DNA from: Adiantum capillus-veneris
Taxonomy: Eukaryota; Streptophyta; Polypodiopsida; Polypodiales; Pteridaceae
Assembly: GCA_014529385.2 (NCBI GenBank)
Contig: CM043942.1
Span: forward strand, 6,569,001-6,633,000
DNA: 64,000 nt
Direction: 5' to 3'
The notes under the pieces are model-generated. The model was not told the DNA's origin. It saw only the letters and a program-made list of their open reading frames with translations, and searched no databases. This document shows, piece by piece, positions 57,791-64,000 of the stretch. The position numbers were made by a program, and so were the translations under genes. Each line of letters opens with the position of its first letter. The stretch's first letter is position 1.

Positions 57791-60743
57791 TACATATATA
57801 TAAGAGAACGTTACAAATGTAGTGACAATCATGACCCTTTAAGTTTTGTTTGTAATGAAACCTTACTATACTCATTTGAACATTTTCATTATAAAAGTGT
57901 GTGTGTGTATGTGCATCTCTCTCTCTCTCCCCCCCACTAAAGTGTTCAAGAAAAATCATTTTTCCATATATACAAAATTCCTTTTCTTGAATTTGTGAAG
58001 ATTTGATTTGTCTTAGGTTTTTACACTTTTTTTCTCTATTATGGGATGGAATTTCTCCTTTTTCCCTTTCTCTCAACCCGCATCTATGAAATTGAGAACG
58101 ACACAATATTAAGCTGAGATACATTTTTTCTGAACACTGCTCCATTAACATGTCAAATGTGTTCTAATAACCACTTAATTAATTACAACAAAAAATGTTG
58201 CCTTCTTGAGGCCATTGTGAAGTCTTCACCTTGTTTTTAATTGAGTTTCTTAGATCATCCCTCTTTTTTTTATATAAAACCCCATGAGTGTGATTGGTCT
58301 TTTTTTAAGGAATAAGGCTACGCTCTACAATGTTGCCATAATAGGCTCCTTACCCTAGACTTTGTGCTTTGTCCAATAGTCTCAATGGTCTCGCGCTGGG
58401 TGGGGGCCCTCTTGGCAGGCTGTCTGGAGATCGCATGTCAGATGCTTGGTCCATTTTGGTTGCAAGGGCTGGGATGCTCAGGAGGGTTCGACTGTGGTGT
58501 CACTGGTAGAAGGTGCTTTGAGAAGGGAGCCCTTGGCTGCCTCTCTCCTCCTGGGGACGTGACGAGTCCAGATGCAGGTAATATTTTTTCTCGAGGGGTT
58601 TGCAGTTACCCCCTTTCCTTGTGTAAGGAAACTCGCTCGCCTTGCCTTGCATGGTGGTTCTTGAAGAAGGGTTGTCAGATCTTGCTTCTTGACATTGTGA
58701 TGTAGGCACGAGGTTTCGTTTACTGTGCACCCAGGTTTCTTTGGGGTTTGTGGAAAGTTGAGATGGGAGGTTGGCCCGCAGTGCTTGGACGGCCTGTGGT
58801 CTTGCTAGTTTTATGTGGGAATGACCAGGAATGTGATCTACTTTGCGGATGTTGGTCTTGTCATGTGGGGCGACTGGTGATGCTGCATGGTACCTCTCGT
58901 AGCTGCTTTGGTTTAGCTTTAGTTCTCACATCCCACATTATTATTGTCAACTCAGTGGACATGTTGGGTTGGGGTGAGAGTCCTCCCGACATGGTGACAC
59001 CCCTCGGACGGATCTCACCCTATGATGGCTGGTCTAGCTCATCTTCGGCTTTATCTGGTTTGCTCGTCATTGGCATTATATGATGCTCTCAGCTTCTTCG
59101 TCCTTTTTTGGTCCTCTCGGTGTATCCATAGATGTGAAATATTGATTCTTTTTTTTTGTAAAGAGTCCTTTCATTTAAGGACTTCACAAAAATTATTTTA
59201 TTTTATTATTTTATTATTTTTCATGCTTATTAAATATTTTTTAATGAAGATATGAGAATGTTTTTTTGTTTTATTTTTTCAATGTGTCTTTTTTTATTTT
59301 TATTTTTATTTTACCTCTTTTTCATTTTGTTTTGTTTTTAAATGTTAATGTGTAATGTGCACCTCTCATCTTATATGAATGGCGTGCATTGCATCCTTGA
59401 CACAGAACTGCCCCATGTCTTAGGATCGACTAACCTATATCCAATTTTTGTTCACATGGAACCTTCCTCCATTTTGGTCTTCAAAGTTCTCATTTGAGTA
59501 GTTGCTACTACCACCAAGATCTGCACTTAACTAGCGTTTTTTCTAATATATAAACCATTTGTGATTATGTATGTATAATGGATAATATATATAATGCATA
59601 TTTTATCTTATTATTTAACTAGAGGTTTTTTAAATATATAAACTATTTGTGATTATGTATATAGTATATTAGTTTAATTTATATATTTATTTATTTATTG
59701 AATCATAATATACAATGTGCACCTTTTACCTTGCTGGACTACATAAGTAGTCCTTAGTAAAGGGTTGGATTTTGGGTGTATCTTTGGACCATTGGATAAA
59801 GCTCGCAGACTAGTTCCACATAGCAAGCTAATGATAATAAACTTTTATTATTATTATTTTTTGCCCTTGCAAGAGGGTGTTTACATTTGTGGTGACCTCT
59901 CTTTTTAAAGAGGGGCATTGAGTATTGTGTCAAACATTATTTTTATGCTTTTAGAATATATTGTAATGTAAATAGTTCATTGTTAAACTTTTTTTCAAAA
60001 ATCATAATATTTTTTCTTTGGCAAAGAAGACTCTAATTATGAAATTCTTCTCAATAACATCATAGTAGAGAGTTTGAGACTCTAGAGTCAATTTGTGAAT
60101 CACTAGTGTATTAAAGATTTGGCCATATGAACAAATCTCAAACTATTTTTTAAAGCCAAGTCCTTTCACAAGGTAGTACTTGAAAAGCTTTTTCCAGCCA
60201 TGCTCTCAAAACTTTGGCTAAGATTTGATCATGTGGTCAAATCTTAAACTCATTTTGAAAGTGAGAATTGAGAAATTCCCAAAGTCACTAATATGGTATT
60301 CAATAGCTTTATGTAGAGCGTCTTGAATTTTCACCTTGTTATTTAAGTGTAGCTTTTTTTAGTAAATAAACCATTTGTGGTTATGTATATATAATGGATA
60401 ATATCATTTTATATTAAAACATAACAAAAATGCCATGTGATTGTGGAAAAGCCTGTCTCCATGCCTCCTCACCTTGTGATTTTAAGCCTTTTTTTATAAA
60501 AATGGCAATGTGAGCCTAACCTTATTGATTTTTTACAAGTTGTGGAGTAGTCCTTATCAAATTGAGGATCCACATCATAGAGATGCTTTTTTTATAGAAT
60601 CTGATGCAATGTTCACCTTACAGTGCTCTTTCAATTTGCGAAGTTGAAAGAGGAGAAAACTTTTTATTATTAAAAAAGTAAAAAAAAATTAATTGCCTCA
60701 ATCTTTTTGTGATCTTCTTTGCCCCCCCCGCCCCCGCCTCCGC

Positions 60744-60745
<2 letters not shown>
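56412..60745. other. AT-rich spacer with degenerate repeats
   Basis: No gene recognised. The segment 56880-57310 has at least four diverged repeats of a string like CACTTTAAAA-CTACAT-CTAAG (near 56898, 57000, 57089 and 57238). A 50-55-base string containing AACCATTTGTGATTATGTAT occurs near 59545, 59640 and 60365. A CT/CA microsatellite lies at about 57742-57790. Confidence 0.65.
58340..59190. other. GC-richer block ending in a T run and hairpin, possible LINE or SINE relic
   Basis: This block stands out from its AT-rich surroundings. Open frames at 58364-58705 and 58748-59083 have no recognisable domain. It ends at a T run (59148-59156) followed by the inverted repeat AGTCCTT/AAGGACT. This resembles, but does not match, the LINE tails elsewhere. 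Identity is not established. Confidence 0.3.

Positions 60746-60805
<60 letters not shown>
60746..60805. repeat. Compound CT then CA microsatellite upstream of the GRAS gene
   Basis: A CT run of about 40 bases followed by a CA run of about 20, preceded by a C-rich stretch. It may lie in the promoter or 5' leader. Confidence 0.9.
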
Positions 60806-61543
60806 TCAATCACACACCACGTGACAATGCTTAAAACAACGATTTTGCAAGCCCAATCTACATTGCGTCCTTGTGAGAGAGAAGAGTAGATTCACAAGAG
60901 CCACTGTGTGTGTGTGTTTGTTTGTTTTTCTCTGACACTCACGCTGTGACTGAGTACTCTTTTTCACTCTCTTTGTGCGGTTGCGTGTGGGTATCTTTCT
61001 CTCACACACGTACGCGATCGTGTTGCCCTCCAGTGCCTTTATCAGGCTTGTGGCCTTTGCCCCTTGCCTTTCGCTTACTTAATCGTACTGACCTCGTAAA
61101 GTCTACATGTTGGCTATGTTGTCAAGCTTATTTTCATTGTACATGCTCATCAGCCTTCAATTGCCGTCCTTTTTCTCTACATGGTGGACTAAAATGGGGA
61201 ATTAACAGTTCAAAGGAATGTTCTCATTTCAATTGGCAATGTGTTGGGACTTGGAGTTTTCTTGTGTGCAAATGGTATTGATGTAGTCAGCTCGCTATGT
61301 AGGTGCCTTTTGCCAACGGATTATTTAGAAGCTACTACAAAACATTATGAGTCTAGAGCCCTAGCGGTGAAGCACTTGTGTGATCACTCCCATTGGATGA
61401 GGCATTGGAATTGACCCCTTTGTGTCAAGTTTCTTCTCAGTCCCAAAATTTGTAAAAAGAGATGTCCCATCTTTTTCTCTCGAAAGGGGGGAGGGGGATG
61501 TGTGTTTTGCAGTCACTAAGTCCATTCGTGCGCACACCACAGT

Positions 61544-62635
61544 ATGTATGTATTGAACTGTAGTCTTAGCCATCTTCTTGAGCACAAGGCTATGGGAGAA
61601 CGCTTCGCGTCTGAACCCAAGTATCCGGAGGCCGTTTCGCACCTTCTTCGCCTTCTTTTCGAAGGCGAAGAAGGTGACCTTGGCTGTGAGTCGGCGTCTC
61701 CTCTCAGCCCAGCGTCTTCGCTCGCCTTTCACGCCAAGGCCTCCGAGTTGGCCTCCATTGTAAACCAGGACTCCCCTGGTTTATTCTTCAGCTCCGCCCA
61801 CCACTTCTCCCTCCCTCCTTTCGAAGCTGCCTGGTCGTCAGCGATGACTGACGTCGAAGATCTTGGCTGTGAGTTGGCGTCTCCTGTCAGCCCAGCGTCT
61901 TCGATCGCCTTTCACGCCAAGGCTTCCGAGTTGGCCTCCATTGTAAACCAGGACTCCCCTGGTTTATTTTTCAGCTGCGCCGCCCACCACTTCTTCCTCC
62001 CTCCTTTCGAATCTAGCCATCAGAATTTTGTTCGTCCCCCCCAGAGCAGAGCTGATCTCATACAGAGCTTTCTAGCTCCGCCACCTCCCCGTGTGCTCAT
62101 GCCAACACTCTCGCCCTTGTATCCACCAGCTGAGCAATATGGTGGAGGTCATCGTGATGGCCACAGAACAAATAATTCCCGTTACTTGTATGAAGACATC
62201 CATGATATGATGATAGAATGTGCGCATCAGCTTGGATGCGGTGATAATACAAACTCAGCTGTGGTGGGGCTACTGGGAAAAGTGAGAGAATTTGCGTCAC
62301 CTAATGGAAGTGCAGCAGAGCGGGTAGCATACTACTTTGCAAAAGCGTTGGATGCGCGCTTGTCTGGGGGCCATCGGCAGCAGCAACGACCTGCAGGGCC
62401 TTCTCCTGACGACATATTGAAAGCAATTTTCATGTATATGACAAGGTGTCCCCTTGCAAAAGTATTCCACTATTTTCTAAAAGAAGTGGTGCTGGATGTG
62501 GCCAAGGGAGCAAGGAAACTGTATATTCTGGAGGATATAGTGACCACGTTTCCATATCGGTCTCTTTTCAAAGAATTGGCAGCTGCCCGCCCGGCCGCGG
62601 GGGATTCACCATCACCACCGCAGGTAATAATATAC

Positions 62636-62679
<44 letters not shown>

Positions 62680-63476
62680 CCTGTGAAGCATATGTTTGGA
62701 TTTACGTCCAGGTTCACCTTATTGCAGCCAACATGTCCCAGTTTGCGGCAATCAGCGACTATAATTTTGTGCTTGAAACATTAGAGGAAAGAGGTCGTCA
62801 GCTATCCGCGTGTGCCTCATTATATGGGGTGCCATTCCAGTTCACAGCATGGACGAAAACCATGGAAGCCTTTGACTTTACACGCTTCGCAGGCTCAAAT
62901 CGGCATGAGAATGAGAAACTCATAATATTCTCCGGCTACCCGGTGCACTTTGTCTATGACGACTTTTTGACCCCCCCAATCGAAAGAGTTAACCGGCTCA
63001 TGAAGATGAGATCCCTTAATCCTGATCTCTATATTCAAGGCTTTGCTGTGGGCTCATACAACACAGCAAGCTTCCCTTGGCGCGTGAGGGAGGCTCTCTT
63101 CCACTTTGAGTGCTTGTTCGACATGCTGGACACCTTCACTGATAGAGACAATGTAGATAGAGGCGTATTTGAGGGTGAAATATTAGGCATGTCTATTTTG
63201 AATATAGTTGCTTATGAGGGTGCAAATGTGGTGCAACGTGTCAGCATGTACAAGGAGGCCCATGCCCTTACCAAGCAGGCTGGCTTTAAGCAGTTAATTT
63301 TGAGTACACGCATCCCAAAACGGATTCGTGACATACTCAATAGATGGCACAAGCTTTACACAATTGCAGAAGACCTTGAGTATCTTTTGATGGGGTGGAA
63401 GGGACGCATACTCCATGCGCTATCTCTATGGACAACTCCTGAGAGGGTTTTTGGCGAAGGATCTTTGCAAGTGTAG
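61544..63476 (+). CDS. Divergent GRAS-domain transcription factor, LISCL/SCL14-like, two exons
   Basis: Exon 1 (61544-62623) and exon 2 (62712-63476) join in phase 0 to give about 614 residues. The alternative start at 61592 (MGERF) is equally possible. Residues 218-275 match leucine-rich region I (MMIECAHQ ... SAAERVAYYFAKALDARL). Residues 325-350 are the VHIID place but read KLYILEDIVTTFPYRSLF, lacking the His/Asp pair. Exon 2 has leucine-rich region II (LEERGRQLSACASLYGVPF), the PFYRE region (NPDLYIQGF, WRVREALFHFECLFDML, FEGEILGMSILNIVAYEG) and SAW (LLMGWKGRILHALSLW). The SCL14/SCL9-like block REALFHF..LFDM suggests the LISCL group. It would be a nuclear regulator. No stop breaks it, but the weak VHIID leaves function open. 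Confidence 0.8.
61678..62030 (+). repeat. In-frame 183-bp tandem duplication in GRAS exon 1
   Basis: Segments beginning at 61679 and 61862 are near-identical copies, 61 codons apart. They contain LGCE-ASP-SPAS-AFHAK and ELASIVNQDSPGLFFS. The second has one extra codon (AAHHF against AHHF). It lies in the low-complexity N-terminus, before the GRAS domain. Confidence 0.9.
62624..62711 (+). other. 88-bp intron of the GRAS gene carrying a GA microsatellite
   Basis: The donor GTAATA follows CCGCAG, and the acceptor reads TACGTCCAG. Removing it joins PPQ to VHLIAANMSQF, which continues the GRAS domain across the junction. The intron includes a perfect GA run at about 62638-62679. If unspliced, the frame ends within an Arg-Glu run. 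Splicing is inferred, not shown. Confidence 0.7.
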
Positions 63477-64000
63477 AAGGTGTAATCAACTCATAGAGAG
63501 ATGCTTTGCATGGGAGTTTACCCAAAAGTTGATCAAGTTATCTGGTAACTCTCGAACCAGTCTTGTTAGAGGTGAAAATCCAAAAAGGGTAACCTGCAAC
63601 AGCCATGAACAATTAGAATCAAGAAGCAAGAGAGTCAAGAAGCACAACGGGTATTGCGTGTGAGGATAAAAGGAAGCATACACCCGAATCTCGGGGCATG
63701 TAAAATTTTCTTATATCACGTGCGTTCACCAAAATGGATTAAAAGTACTCCTTATAGGCCTTATGTACACATATTTTTGTAAATTCACAAGAATATAAAA
63801 TCTCCTCTGTTGAACGCATGTGCTATGTTATATATACTTTAGTGAACTCCTCGCGATCCGAACACTGGTGGGTTTGTGTTGGTGTGAGTGAGTGGTCGCC
63901 TTGAGCACCATCATAATGCATAACTGAGTGCTTAACCATGATATGGTTTAAGTTTATATCTTATACACAATTATTTCTAATAAATATAAATGAGCAGGCG
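63477..64000 (+). other. 3' flank of the GRAS gene
   Basis: No gene seen. AATATAAAAT near 63791 and AATAAATATAAAT near 63980 are possible polyadenylation signals. The short open frames overlapping the GRAS end have no domain. Confidence 0.5.

Noticed and set aside
58364-59083. Two open frames in the GC-richer block
   Set aside because: Composition explains their openness; no recognisable domain, no splice or neighbour support.
62638-62679. Arg-Glu repeat protein from GA runs (also at 4107, 5347, 19086)
   Set aside because: These are simple-sequence translations in any frame, with no conserved context.

Overview
This window looks like transposon-rich nuclear DNA of a land plant. The one gene-like locus that may be functional is a GRAS-family transcription factor at the right end (61544-63476). 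Almost everything else is retrotransposon, small inverted-repeat transposon, microsatellite or unannotated AT-rich DNA. Degenerate PPR-like motifs of the LVDMYAKCG kind and an L1 LINE whose ORF1 resembles the coiled-coil/RRM type make me think of a fern or another non-seed vascular plant. That placement is inference only.

Layout. 1-3880: a decayed L1-type LINE on the minus strand. 4340-5272: a small inverted-repeat transposon (family M1) holding a zinc-knuckle fragment. 6911-8040: two minus-strand LINE 3' ends. 8103-16925: a plus-strand LINE split by a 6.7-kb LTR-like element (8718-15453) whose long direct repeats carry PPR-like sequence. 19829-20284: another inverted-repeat element with a 32-G run. 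21411-55600: a Russian-doll nest. A minus-strand LINE is interrupted in ORF1 by a minus-strand Ty3/gypsy element (26687-55099, target duplication GACTT). That element is interrupted by a 19.6-kb plus-strand Ty3/gypsy element (32217-51805, target duplication TGATC), and separately by a second M1 copy (29682-30297). 56014-56396: two insertions of about 60 bp that are only LINE tails, each with its own target duplication. 56400-60700: AT-rich DNA with degenerate repeats. 61544-63476: the GRAS gene, which has an 88-bp intron filled by a GA microsatellite.

The most unusual object is the 19.6-kb element. It has a tRNA-Asp primer-binding site and gag, protease, RT, RNase H and integrase in one frame broken only by stop codons and one frameshift. 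Added to this are a second retropepsin-like domain downstream of integrase, a duplicated integrase-type zinc-binding module, and a long coiled-coil 3' ORF. A 16-bp palindrome, GTCTATCGCGATAGAC, recurs seven times in its two non-coding regions at mostly about 299-bp spacing, with a degenerate copy in each LTR. I do not recognise this combination as a described lineage.

Order of events from nesting: the LINE came first, then the minus-strand gypsy element, then the 19.6-kb element and, independently, the M1 insertion. Boundaries marked by TSDs were read directly. Boundaries of fragments are approximate, and all identity statements are by eye.
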